Shown piece by piece: positions 16,267 to 22,429 of a stretch of 24,921 nt of DNA (positions are counted from its first letter, which is position 1; each line of letters starts with the position of its first letter). The notes under the pieces were generated by a model. The model saw only the letters and a program-made list of their open reading frames with translations, did no database searches and was not told where the DNA came from. This DNA is from Butyrivibrio sp. GTDB lineage: Bacteria; Bacillota; Clostridia; Lachnospirales; Lachnospiraceae. The translations under genes were made by a program, and so were the position numbers. The stretch spans positions 1 to 24,921 of the forward strand of contig NZ_SVFW01000054.1 in NCBI RefSeq assembly GCF_015056685.1. The letters run 5' to 3'.

Positions 16267-16272
16267 ATTATA
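16267..16272 (-). promoter_or_regulatory. -10 element of the DUF3800 RNA copy 1
   Basis: A perfect TATAAT on the minus strand ends three bases before the first stem, so transcripts would begin at or just inside the RNA structure. The best -35 (TTGAAA) is at a long 20-base spacing. Confidence 0.5.
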
Positions 16273-16335
16273 ATAACATAAATGAGCTATTTTTTCAACA
16301 TTTCAAACATCTCATTGTTGATTTTCAGCCCACAA

Positions 16336-17067
16336 TTACTCTTTATTGCTATTTCCCAAAAACATTTCCTCAGCGGTCTTCCCAGGATAAAAAGCTCGTT
16401 CCTCTTCTCTACTTGAATCCCTTAATCTCAAAAAATGCTCATTCATTGATCTGAAAACTTTTTCTACTAAATCATTTTTTCCTTGTTTTAATAAACCCTC
16501 GATCAGCGGCTCATAATCCTCATAAACTCTTAATTCTTCACCATCTTCATATCTCAGCTCAATATGCGTATCCTTAAACAAATGATTGTTGACTACATAT
16601 TTATACTCGATATCACATGCATTGGCAGTATCAATCCAATGATGGATTCCATCCCATCGTACTTTTGTATAGAGATTTGCTGGAGGTTGATCATCATACG
16701 CATCATACTCATATGATACACAATAGTTCTCGTCATCATAGCTCTCATCATTATCGTAGTAATACAGATTACCCTGATAATTTGGAGCTCCTGCTCTAGC
16801 TAGAATCCCCTTTTGGCCTTCCCAAGTAAGTCCAAAAAAATCAGTCCATTCAACATGCCTTAATTCAAATTGAGCAGCATCTCGTTCTATTGAATAAAAA
16901 TCTGGTTTTAAATCTTTATCCTGACCATAAAAGCCCGCACTTCTCCTAGCCCTAGTCTGCAGATATCTTTCGCTCTGTTCATCAGAGTTCTTCAATGACC
17001 ACCGCCATCTCTCTGGATAATATTTGATATAATCATCAAAATACTCTCTTATAGCTTTTCCGCTCAT
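16336..17067 (-). CDS. Hypothetical acidic protein, partner of XRE regulator 1
   Basis: A 243-residue, soluble, acidic and Tyr-rich protein. A cluster of Asp, Tyr and Glu lies near residues 102-125 and a helical C-terminal third follows. I see no membrane segment, signal peptide or known catalytic motif and do not recognise the family. The ATG at 17067 has GGGGGA six bases upstream. It is transcribed divergently from the XRE gene at 17188. A different, unrelated unknown protein stands in the same divergent position next to the paralogous XRE gene at 19656. That layout suggests a regulated effector (toxin, defence or immunity), which is inference only. Confidence 0.65.
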   Translation of the reverse strand: MSGKAIREYFDDYIKYYPERWRWSLKNSDEQSERYLQTRARRSAGFYGQDKDLKPDFYSIERDAAQFELRHVEWTDFFGLTWEGQKGILARAGAPNYQGNLYYYDNDESYDDENYCVSYEYDAYDDQPPANLYTKVRWDGIHHWIDTANACDIEYKYVVNNHLFKDTHIELRYEDGEELRVYEDYEPLIEGLLKQGKNDLVEKVFRSMNEHFLRLRDSSREEERAFYPGKTAEEMFLGNSNKE

Positions 17068-17108
17068 TACATTCCCCCGCTTTCAAAAAATATATTATTA
17101 GAATATAT

Positions 17109-17156
17109 ATTATACTAATCAAATACTTCCACTATTGTCAATATCAATAGTATAAT
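17109..17156. promoter_or_regulatory. Divergent promoter/operator region of XRE 1
   Basis: TATAAT at 17151-17156 serves the XRE gene and a minus-strand TATAAT at 17114-17109 serves the 243-residue gene. Between them lie TATACTAATC (17111) and an inverted repeat CTATTG/CAATAG (17132-17150). Matching elements stand before XRE 2, so these are likely operators bound by the XRE proteins. Confidence 0.55.
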
Positions 17157-17187
17157 TACTATATTATTACTAAATAAGGACAAAATT

Positions 17188-17502
17188 ATGAACGAAAACT
17201 ATGGCGAACAAATAAAGAACTATCGCGTAAATCTTGGCATGACACAAAATCAGGTAGCAAAAGAGCTAGATGTTACCCCCGGCTATATAAGCAATGTTGA
17301 AAAATGGCGTACTGCCATGTCCCTTAGGCTTCTTATTTATTATTCCAAGCTCATGGGAATAACCTTAGACGAGCTTGTAGGAAATATAGAGCCAAGCTAT
17401 AAAAAATCGGCTATCGACAACGCTCTCTGGACTGAAATAAAAAAACTAGATAACATGCAAAAAGAAAAGCTTCTTGAAACTATCAAAATATGGCAAATAT
17501 AA
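17188..17502 (+). CDS. XRE/SinR-type helix-turn-helix regulator 1
   Basis: A 104-residue protein with a Cro/C1 helix-turn-helix at about residues 8-62 (YRVNLGMTQNQVAKELDVTP) and a short helical C-terminus (about 75-104) probably used for dimerisation. It is closely similar to the regulator at 19656, differing at a minority of positions. Where that protein has the usual VENGRT after the recognition helix, this one has VEKWRT. The DNA shows an extra A in the A-run and a missing base shortly after, so two compensating frameshifts changed just two residues. Specificity or activity may be altered. AAGGA lies 7 bases before the ATG. It is divergent from the 243-residue gene and probably autoregulated. 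Confidence 0.85.
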   Translation: MNENYGEQIKNYRVNLGMTQNQVAKELDVTPGYISNVEKWRTAMSLRLLIYYSKLMGITLDELVGNIEPSYKKSAIDNALWTEIKKLDNMQKEKLLETIKIWQI

Positions 17503-17508
17503 TAGAAA

Positions 17509-17545
17509 AAGAGCCGTCATTCTGTTTAAGAACAACCGCTCTTTA
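17509..17545 (-). repeat. Hairpin of repeat C
   Basis: AAAGAGC and GCTCTTT pair around imperfect inner complementarity. This is the third occurrence of the repeat hairpin, with five U following on the minus strand. Here it lies immediately after the plus-strand XRE gene, so its old gene context is lost. Confidence 0.6.
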
Positions 17546-17569
17546 CTCTCAACAGTGTTGAGAGTTTTT
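17546..17569 (+). terminator. Terminator of XRE 1
   Basis: CTCTCAAC-AGT-GTTGAGAG is a perfect 8-bp hairpin followed by TTTTT on the plus strand, 43 bases after the XRE stop. Confidence 0.85.
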
Positions 17570-17593
17570 AGATTCTTATGTAATATTTTCCAC

Positions 17594-17684
17594 TGAAATT
17601 AGTAGCCCTAGGTTTACCCGCGTGATGATGCCCAAATTATAGTTTCTACACCAGTAAAACTCCGCCTCCGAGCCAATCGGGCTA
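17594..17684. repeat. Complex non-coding repeat, copy C (partial)
   Basis: This block shares with copy B the run TGAAATTAGTAG, the CCTAGG centre (the palindrome is decayed here), GCGTGATGATG at 17620 and GTTTCTAC 22 bases later. At the place of B's second palindrome it has AGCC/GGCT pairing (17671-17683). It then diverges, and the 10-bp repeat triplets are absent. Confidence 0.65.
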
Positions 17685-17711
17685 AAAATAAAGCGGTGTC
17701 ACGTAGATGTC

Positions 17712-17744
17712 CACGCTACTATATAATCTGAAGAATGTAGCGTG
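17712..17744. repeat. 8-bp inverted repeat
   Basis: CACGCTAC and GTAGCGTG are perfectly complementary across a 17-base AT-rich spacer. There is no U-run. It lies in the gene-free stretch after repeat C; function unknown. Confidence 0.4.
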
Positions 17745-17836
17745 CCTATTTCGCATTTACTGCATTTTCTTATCTAAATGACATTGGAATGACCTAGTGG
17801 ACGGAGTCATAAATAATATGGGTTCTTAAATGATGT

Positions 17837-17908
17837 TTATCCGGTTCTTGTCTTTAACTCTCTTCTTACATCTTCTACTACCTTGTCTTTGAATTCTTCG
17901 TAGTTCAA
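17837..17908 (-). pseudogene. DUF5688 N-terminal relic
   Basis: Twenty-four codons on the minus strand read (M/L)NYEEFKDKVVEDVRREL, clearly the N-terminus of a DUF5688 protein like that at 7257-8276, and then hit a stop. The start codon is now TTG, with GAAGG upstream. The rest of the gene is gone. It marks an old boundary where a second copy of the rep-operon leader region was cut. The remaining bases of 17745-18071 hold nothing I can identify. Confidence 0.7.
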
Positions 17909-18071
17909 CGCCTACCTTCTGAAAGTAAATAGTTTCAGGCTCAAAATGAGCGCAAAAAAGCAGCTACCTCGTTTGAGATAATCTTCTCTGTCATTGACAT
18001 CCCCGGACGGGTTTGTTTTGTGTTAATCAAAGTACTTAAGACTAAGTGACACTTTCTTCAAGTATTAGGGC

Positions 18072-18359
18072 TCATTTTGAAACGGTTGGTACAAACTCTA
18101 ATTTCAACTGCATCCCTAATCCTTCTGCTATCCTTTTCATCATAGCAAGGCTGGGATTTCGTGTTCCATTTTCAATCCTACTAATATCAGCTTGAGTAAT
18201 GCCTGTTTTTTCAGCAAGTTCTTTCTGCGTAATATGTTGACTGTTGCGCGCATCAATCATCGCTTGAATTATATCATACTCCGGTTGCAATACATCATAT
18301 TCCGCTTTCACTTCCGGATTTTGCAGAGCTTTCTTTTTATAATCTTTATAACTACTCAT
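18072..18359 (-). CDS. higA: HigA-type XRE antitoxin
   Basis: A 95-residue protein with a helix-turn-helix in its C-terminal half (about 45-80): HITQKELAEKTGITQADISR followed by IENGTRNPSL. The N-terminal half is charged and helical, likely the toxin-neutralising part. The ATG at 18359 has a perfect GGAGG seven bases upstream and lies 8 bases inside the toxin gene, so translation is coupled. An in-frame ATG at 18377 has no comparable site. It should bind HigB-type toxin and repress the operon through the inverted repeat at 18721-18742. Confidence 0.88.
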   Translation of the reverse strand: MSSYKDYKKKALQNPEVKAEYDVLQPEYDIIQAMIDARNSQHITQKELAEKTGITQADISRIENGTRNPSLAMMKRIAEGLGMQLKLEFVPTVSK

Positions 18360-18702
18360 GACAATACCTCCGTTCATAATCAGATTTATATTTTTGCGCT
18401 AAATCCAAGTCTGCCTTAGGAGTCTTTTGTGTTTTCTTGACAAACCCATTTGTTAATATAGCCTTTTGCCCCACGAAGAAGAAATAGAAAACCCTTGTAA
18501 TATTTGATCCTTGCTTTGTCCGAAGTTCAAATATTCCATCTCCCATCGAACCTGAATACGGTTCACGAAGCTTTGGACCATTTGTTTCCAACAAATCAAT
18601 TGTCCTTAAAGTCTTCGCCTTTATCTTTGGCTCTAACGAATCCAAAAACTCCTGAACAGGACACTGACCTTCACTAGTATCATAAAATTCAACTTCAAAC
18701 AT
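18352..18702 (-). CDS. higB: HigB/RelE-superfamily (phage Gp49-like) toxin
   Basis: A 116-residue protein of the Gp49-like HigB group. FEVEFYDTSEGQCPVQEFLD opens it, then ETNGPKLREPYSGSMGDGIF and ELRTKQGSNITRVFYFFFVG, and NGFVKKTQKTP near the end. These are the usual conserved blocks including the basic residues of ribosome-dependent mRNA cleavage. The toxin gene precedes the antitoxin, the order typical of higBA. AGGAGA lies 7-8 bases before the ATG. It appears intact. Confidence 0.9.
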   Translation of the reverse strand: MFEVEFYDTSEGQCPVQEFLDSLEPKIKAKTLRTIDLLETNGPKLREPYSGSMGDGIFELRTKQGSNITRVFYFFFVGQKAILTNGFVKKTQKTPKADLDLAQKYKSDYERRYCHE

Positions 18703-18718
18703 TTCGTTCTCTCCTATA

Positions 18719-18747
18719 ATAATATGTCGTATTCAACATATTGTCAA
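18719..18747 (-). promoter_or_regulatory. higBA promoter with embedded operator
   Basis: On the minus strand a consensus TTGACA (18747-18742) and TATTAT (18724-18719) are separated by 17 bases. A perfect inverted repeat AATATGT-N8-ACATATT (18721-18742) fills the space between them and overlaps both boxes. A HigA dimer bound there would shut the promoter. Confidence 0.82.
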
Positions 18748-18844
18748 TCTCAGCATACCCACCGGAATATCGATCTATCTCTTGAATAGTTCCCTTAAGA
18801 ATTTCCTCTTTCTGAGTATCATGCCATCTAACTTTAAACTTTAC

Positions 18845-19504
18845 TCATTTTTCCATCCTCGAAATAGTCGGTTGTTTCAAAATTTGTTGTCTAGCAATAA
18901 TCTTCTTTATTGTTTGTGAATAATCCCGTTTCTCCTCATACTTCCCTCGAGCAGGAGAAAAGCATTTATATGTCACTATCATCTCAATTTTCTGACTTAC
19001 CTTTTTTAGTTCTTTGTACGGAGTGTATGTAAATGTCCCCTTACAATTCTTTTCATAATATTTTCTTTGCTTAACGATCCTTTTGTTATAGCAATCCTCA
19101 CATAACGGTTCACACCAGCGGTCATTCAACAATGGTGCATTCATACGTCCACATGAGATACAGAAAAAACCAGAAATATAGTCATATTTTGATTCCAGGT
19201 CTAGCACTTCCATAGGTGCACCGTTTGAGTATAACCTTAGTGTTCCATACTTTTCCTTTACCTGCACCCACTGAAATTCTTTCAAATAATGATTTCGAAT
19301 CAGAACTTCTCTGTATTCCTCTAGCATTATTTTTCCAAATGCACGTTTCCAGCCAATAGGAACATCGTCATACATTGTATAACTGTAGTCATTAACCTTA
19401 TTCCCATACCAATCAACCAGCGCTATCCAGGGATACCTTTTTATCAATTTCTTGTTTCTAAGGATTTTAGTTTTTCTTCTTTTTGCTTCACCTTTTCTGC
19501 TCAC
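18845..19504 (-). CDS. Hypothetical zinc-ribbon protein, partner of XRE regulator 2
   Basis: About 219 residues from a GTG at 19504 with GAGG eight bases upstream; a TTG at 19522 is the alternative. The N-terminus is strongly basic. The middle has VQVKEKYGTLRLYSNGAP (about residue 85) followed by a zinc-ribbon-like arrangement FCISCGRMN...WCEPLCEDCYN. This combination occurs in a widespread family of small unknown proteins from mobile elements. It is divergent from the XRE gene at 19656. The reading frame continues open past the TGA for about 50 codons into the higB promoter, so the C-terminus may have been cut by a new stop. Function unknown. Confidence 0.7.
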   Translation of the reverse strand: MSRKGEAKRRKTKILRNKKLIKRYPWIALVDWYGNKVNDYSYTMYDDVPIGWKRAFGKIMLEEYREVLIRNHYLKEFQWVQVKEKYGTLRLYSNGAPMEVLDLESKYDYISGFFCISCGRMNAPLLNDRWCEPLCEDCYNKRIVKQRKYYEKNCKGTFTYTPYKELKKVSQKIEMIVTYKCFSPARGKYEEKRDYSQTIKKIIARQQILKQPTISRMEK

Positions 19505-19578
19505 ACTAATTACCTCTATCAAGTAAAACTTTCTCTTCTTTCGACCCCCCCCAAAAAAAATATACTTATAATATATAT

Positions 19579-19625
19579 ACTATACTAATCAGATACTGTC
19601 CTTCAGTCAATACTAATAGTATAAT
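19579..19625. promoter_or_regulatory. Divergent promoter/operator region of XRE 2
   Basis: TATAAT at 19620-19625 serves XRE 2. A perfect palindrome ATACT-AAT-AGTAT (19610-19622) overlaps it, and TATACTAATC stands at 19581. The same elements are found at nearly the same spacing before XRE 1 (40 versus 39 bases from TATACTAATC to TATAAT). Confidence 0.6.
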
Positions 19626-19655
19626 TATATATATCATTAATAAACGAGGTGTATT

Positions 19656-19970
19656 ATGAATGATAACTACGGAGAACAGATAAAGCGTTACCGAATCAAT
19701 CTCGGAATGACTCAAAATCAGGTAGCAACCGAATTAGATGTCACACCTGGATACATCAGTAACGTCGAAAATGGCAGAACTGCTATGTCACTTAGACTTC
19801 TTATCTACTATGCCAAACTTATGGGAATCACACTTGATGAACTTGTTGGAAATTTAGAACCGGACTACATAGCATCATCCATCGACAACGCGCTAATGGC
19901 TGAAATAAAAAAGCTCAATAATGAGGAAAAAGAAAAGCTTCTAAAAACTATTAAATTATGGAAGAAATAA
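19656..19970 (+). CDS. XRE/SinR-type helix-turn-helix regulator 2
   Basis: A 104-residue paralogue of the protein at 17188, with an undisturbed helix-turn-helix (about 8-62) including the usual VENGRTAMS after the recognition helix and the same GNLEPDY-type linker to a short helical C-terminus. GAGG lies six bases before the ATG. It is transcribed divergently from the zinc-ribbon gene, and its promoter overlaps a perfect palindrome that it probably binds. Because XRE 1 and XRE 2 share operator sequences they may cross-regulate each other's neighbours. Confidence 0.9.
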   Translation: MNDNYGEQIKRYRINLGMTQNQVATELDVTPGYISNVENGRTAMSLRLLIYYAKLMGITLDELVGNLEPDYIASSIDNALMAEIKKLNNEEKEKLLKTIKLWKK

Positions 19971-20057
19971 TGGACATTGGGACAGGGTTTGTGGTCCATT
20001 AGAAAATTAATTTTGCCACAACATCATCTTCATTCGTATATATAAGCAGATAAGAAA

Positions 20058-20112
20058 AACAACCATTTCACTTTACGTGGCTTATGCTTCACGAGTGGCA
20101 GGAATAGTTGTT
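20058..20112. ncRNA. Long imperfect hairpin, candidate non-coding RNA
   Basis: AACAACCATT (20058-20067) pairs with AATAGTTGTT (20103-20112) with one mismatch. Inside, CACT/AGTG and CGTG/CACG continue the stem around small bulges, ending in a 10-base loop. It lies five bases before a strong terminator-type hairpin, between convergent genes. It could be a small RNA with its terminator or a protein-binding DNA site. The strand is not determined. The gap 19971-20261 otherwise holds only the next feature. Confidence 0.4.
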
Positions 20113-20117
20113 ACGTG

Positions 20118-20179
20118 AAAAAATAGCATCTACAGCAAAGGTGACGACGTTTCACCGAAGCCTAGGGATGCTATTTTTT
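20118..20179. terminator. Bidirectional terminator with structured loop
   Basis: AAAAAATAGCATC and GATGCTATTTTTT form a perfect 13-bp stem, giving U-runs on both strands, between convergent XRE 2 and GIY-YIG genes. The 36-base loop contains a further stem GGTGA/TCACC, more structure than a terminator needs. Confidence 0.75.
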
Positions 20180-20261
20180 TATTCAGATACATTCATTTAG
20201 ATTTAAGATAAAGATATCTTTTACCATGTACAGAACATCATTATTCAGTGTATATATCATT

Positions 20262-21092
20262 TCATAAATCCTTTAATTTAATCCCATTTTCATCCTTCCA
20301 ATCAACATTGCCATTGGATGTATGCCCCATTACAACCGCTGAGGCTGCTGATGGAGCATTAAATTCGTAATCACGTTGAAATATCCTATCAACTATCGTC
20401 CCATCATTCTCCAATTGCTGTCGTAACCTGTAATATGATTTACCCCTAGTCTCAAATGATGGTACTGTACCGTCAGATACCCTGGAGCCTTTAAGAACTG
20501 TAATTCCACCAGCACTTATAAATCCCTTTGCCTCTGCCCCAGAGCCCTTACAGAAAAGATACTTAGTATCATCTGCTGCTTGTGGAATTGCGGTAAGTAC
20601 ATTGTAGCCCAGCGTTGCTATAAGAATCTTTATATTATCTGTAAACTCTTCCATAGAAGCAATTTGAGATTCTTTCAGCACTGTTTTACTATAGGTATTC
20701 TTTGTAAGAACTATATAACGACCGCATTCACGGGCAATCTTCACTAGGCGATTTTCAAGATAACGTATAAGAGCCTTATTAAGAGCACTTCCCACAAAAG
20801 CTACAGCAGTATTCCAATAATAATCTTCTTTATCGGACTGATAATCTCTCAAATGCTGTTTCAGTCTATCAAGAACATTCTCTGCTTCGCCAATATAAAC
20901 AGAGTCTCCTCCATCTTCTTCTTTGCAGAACAGAAAGTAAACTCCTACTCCCTTGATGTCATCTCGCTCACATTCAGCTACTTCGGTGCGCGGAATCTTA
21001 ATTGCCTTGCCGTTCCAATTAGACAATTCTGCAGTTATTAAGCTTTCTGCGGTTCCATTCACGAGAAATAATTCAATTGATTTTCCATACAT
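20262..21092 (-). CDS. GIY-YIG nuclease with C-terminal DUF4357 domain
   Basis: The N-terminal half carries a GIY-YIG domain: GVYFLF at about 50-55, VYIGEAENVLDRLKQHL at 65-81 with Arg76 and His80, and the catalytic Glu in YLENRL (E113). The C-terminal part (about 177-276) is a DUF4357 domain with KGFISAGGITVLKGSRV, a conserved YYRLRQQLENDGTI and SAASAVVMGHTSNG. This fusion is a known uncharacterised nuclease type, often near restriction or defence genes. The gene follows the RES-like gene by 21 bases in the same direction, with GGAAGG before the ATG, so the two probably act together. Catalytic residues appear complete. Confidence 0.88.
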   Translation of the reverse strand: MYGKSIELFLVNGTAESLITAELSNWNGKAIKIPRTEVAECERDDIKGVGVYFLFCKEEDGGDSVYIGEAENVLDRLKQHLRDYQSDKEDYYWNTAVAFVGSALNKALIRYLENRLVKIARECGRYIVLTKNTYSKTVLKESQIASMEEFTDNIKILIATLGYNVLTAIPQAADDTKYLFCKGSGAEAKGFISAGGITVLKGSRVSDGTVPSFETRGKSYYRLRQQLENDGTIVDRIFQRDYEFNAPSAASAVVMGHTSNGNVDWKDENGIKLKDL

Positions 21093-21113
21093 GATAATAC
21101 TACCTTCCTAATC

Positions 21114-21878
21114 TCAAAACGCCGAACGCAACTTATCGGCTGAAATATCATAATTCTCTAAATAATACTTATATTGTTCTGATTCTAAGAATTCTTTTCT
21201 TAACCCCACGCGAGCTATAGGTTCAAAACAATATCCATACTTTTCAATATACGGCATATAATCACTAGTATCTGCACAAACAATGGTTTGAGTATTCTTG
21301 GCACTTTTATTCCCAAGACGAAGTCTTAATTGTCTTACTGCTAATTTCTTAAAACCTTTTTCAAGAAAAATATAGTTTTCTCCACCCTTGTGCGCTCTTG
21401 AATCATAAACCAAGCAATCTGGCTTCTGCTCCAATATACGTTTCATCATATTCTCCTCACTTAGTGTAAGCACTCTACCATCATCTATCTTGTCTATTAA
21501 TTCCTGTACTCCACATTTTCTACCATCTACAATAATTAACGGCTCATCATTATCAGTAATAGGAATAGTACTGGTAGCATCATCATAAGCCCAAAAAGTA
21601 ATAATATTGTTGCTTGCACCATGCTTTTTTATTTCTGCTCGAGAAGTATTGGGAGAATCTGCCCAATAAGAAATACGTTGATCAGGAAAAAGCTTCGAAT
21701 ACCGCCCCCTGCATTCCCTTAGATTTCCTGCATGAAGTTCATAAACAGATTTACCATAAAAACTCTCATTGAATTCCACACATCTATAAAAATCAAACTC
21801 ATCAGTCACATATACTGGTAAGTTCTTATGCTTATATATAGCCCTCAAATAATCATTGCTTTTAAAAAATTCACCCAT
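21114..21878 (-). CDS. RES-like domain protein (putative NAD-acting toxin)
   Basis: The 254-residue protein shows the spaced signature of the RES domain. Arg32 lies in DFYRCVEF. GRYSKLFPDQRISYWADSP (58-76) is followed by Glu82 in AEIKKH. Ser160 lies in CLVYDSRAHKGGENYIFLE. This Arg-Glu-Ser order is that of RES NAD+ phosphorylase toxins, which resemble ADP-ribosyltransferases. The C-terminal 70 residues are an additional region. The usual RES partner, a DUF2384/Xre antitoxin, is absent; instead a GIY-YIG/DUF4357 gene follows directly. Family membership is my inference from motif spacing, at moderate confidence; a divergent relative with another activity is possible. Confidence 0.5.
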   Translation of the reverse strand: MGEFFKSNDYLRAIYKHKNLPVYVTDEFDFYRCVEFNESFYGKSVYELHAGNLRECRGRYSKLFPDQRISYWADSPNTSRAEIKKHGASNNIITFWAYDDATSTIPITDNDEPLIIVDGRKCGVQELIDKIDDGRVLTLSEENMMKRILEQKPDCLVYDSRAHKGGENYIFLEKGFKKLAVRQLRLRLGNKSAKNTQTIVCADTSDYMPYIEKYGYCFEPIARVGLRKEFLESEQYKYYLENYDISADKLRSAF

Positions 21879-21899
21879 CCTGCGATACCTAAATCCCCT

Positions 21900-22262
21900 C
21901 TACTTCTCAATTTTCACTTTCTTTAGTATATCATTTAAGAAAAATCCTTCAAAGGCAAGCTCTCCAAGTGGATTTGCTAACTGTGTTCTAAAGTTCGTTG
22001 TCTTTTAAACTAAAACTTGTCTTTTATAAAGACCACTTTCAATCTGGTGCCGCAATACATTGCTAGACCACCCCTGTTCGATACATTGATTTGCATACTA
22101 TAAAAACTCATCTGTATCCCTTGACCAATTGTTTTCCAATATTTTCTTCACATAGAACAGTGCCTTCTGGGGATTGTTTTTACAATTTCCAAGTATCTGT
22201 ACATGGTGTCCCCATGATATAAGAAAAATTATACTCTGCTCCAAATCGTCAACTGCTCTATG
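21900..22262 (-). pseudogene. DUF1016 (YhcG-type) gene relic, mosaic
   Basis: Minus-strand pieces in several frames match DUF1016/YhcG proteins: ISWGHHVQILGNCKNNPQKA with FYVKKILENNWSR (about 22235-22100), a second WSSNVLRHQIESGLYKRQ (about 22065-22020), and TTNFRTQLANPLGELAFEGF (about 21995-21935). Stops and frame changes interrupt them. Because the W-S-x-x-L type block appears twice, the relic looks like a join of two related copies. The nuclease part is gone. Its 3' end now carries the promoter of the RES-like gene. Confidence 0.7.
21925..21952 (-). promoter_or_regulatory. Promoter of the RES/GIY-YIG operon
   Basis: TTGAAG (21952-21947) and TATACT (21930-21925) on the minus strand, 16 bases apart, lie about 47 bases before the RES-like start and within the DUF1016 relic. 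Confidence 0.6.
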
Positions 22263-22353
22263 TAATATTCAAAATACTTAAATATATGTTAAATCCATTG
22301 TTTTTATCGGCGAAACACGTTAATATACATGTACAAGGTAGTACATAATACTA

Positions 22354-22415
22354 TTGGGGCTGGTCGTAAGACCCGGGTCCAACGATACGGTGTGGGTGTC
22401 CCACACCATTTTTTT
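22354..22415 (+). ncRNA. Structured RNA leader of a DUF3800 gene (copy 2)
   Basis: UUGG (22354-22357) pairs with CCAA (22379-22382). Inside, GGUC-GUAA-GACC (22362-22373) is a 4-bp stem with a GNRA tetraloop, flanked by a 4 by 5 internal loop. After a 6-base linker comes a perfect 8-bp hairpin GGUGUGGG/CCCACACC (22389-22407) with seven U. GGAG and the DUF3800 start follow. A possible promoter is TTGTTT/TAATAT (22298 and 22321, 17-base spacing), or a CATAAT at 22344. It has the same plan as the copy at 16204-16264 with different bases, which supports the structure. It is probably one of the DUF3800 RNA motifs. Confidence 0.68.
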
Positions 22416-22429
22416 GCTATGGAGACTGT

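Noticed and set aside
17941..18080. 11-bp inverted repeat (TCAAAATGAGC and GCTCATTTTGA) as ends of a small inserted element
   Set aside because: The interval holds no transposase and no target duplication was seen; one arm overlaps the higA stop. Probably chance or minor structure.
19546..19561. Homopolymer run of C followed by A before XRE 2 as a phase-variation tract
   Set aside because: It is outside the XRE 2 promoter core and any reading frame, and a single sequence gives no sign of length variation.
20118..20179. Integron attC-type recombination site
   Set aside because: The characteristic core sites and an integron integrase are missing; the U-runs on both strands fit a terminator better.
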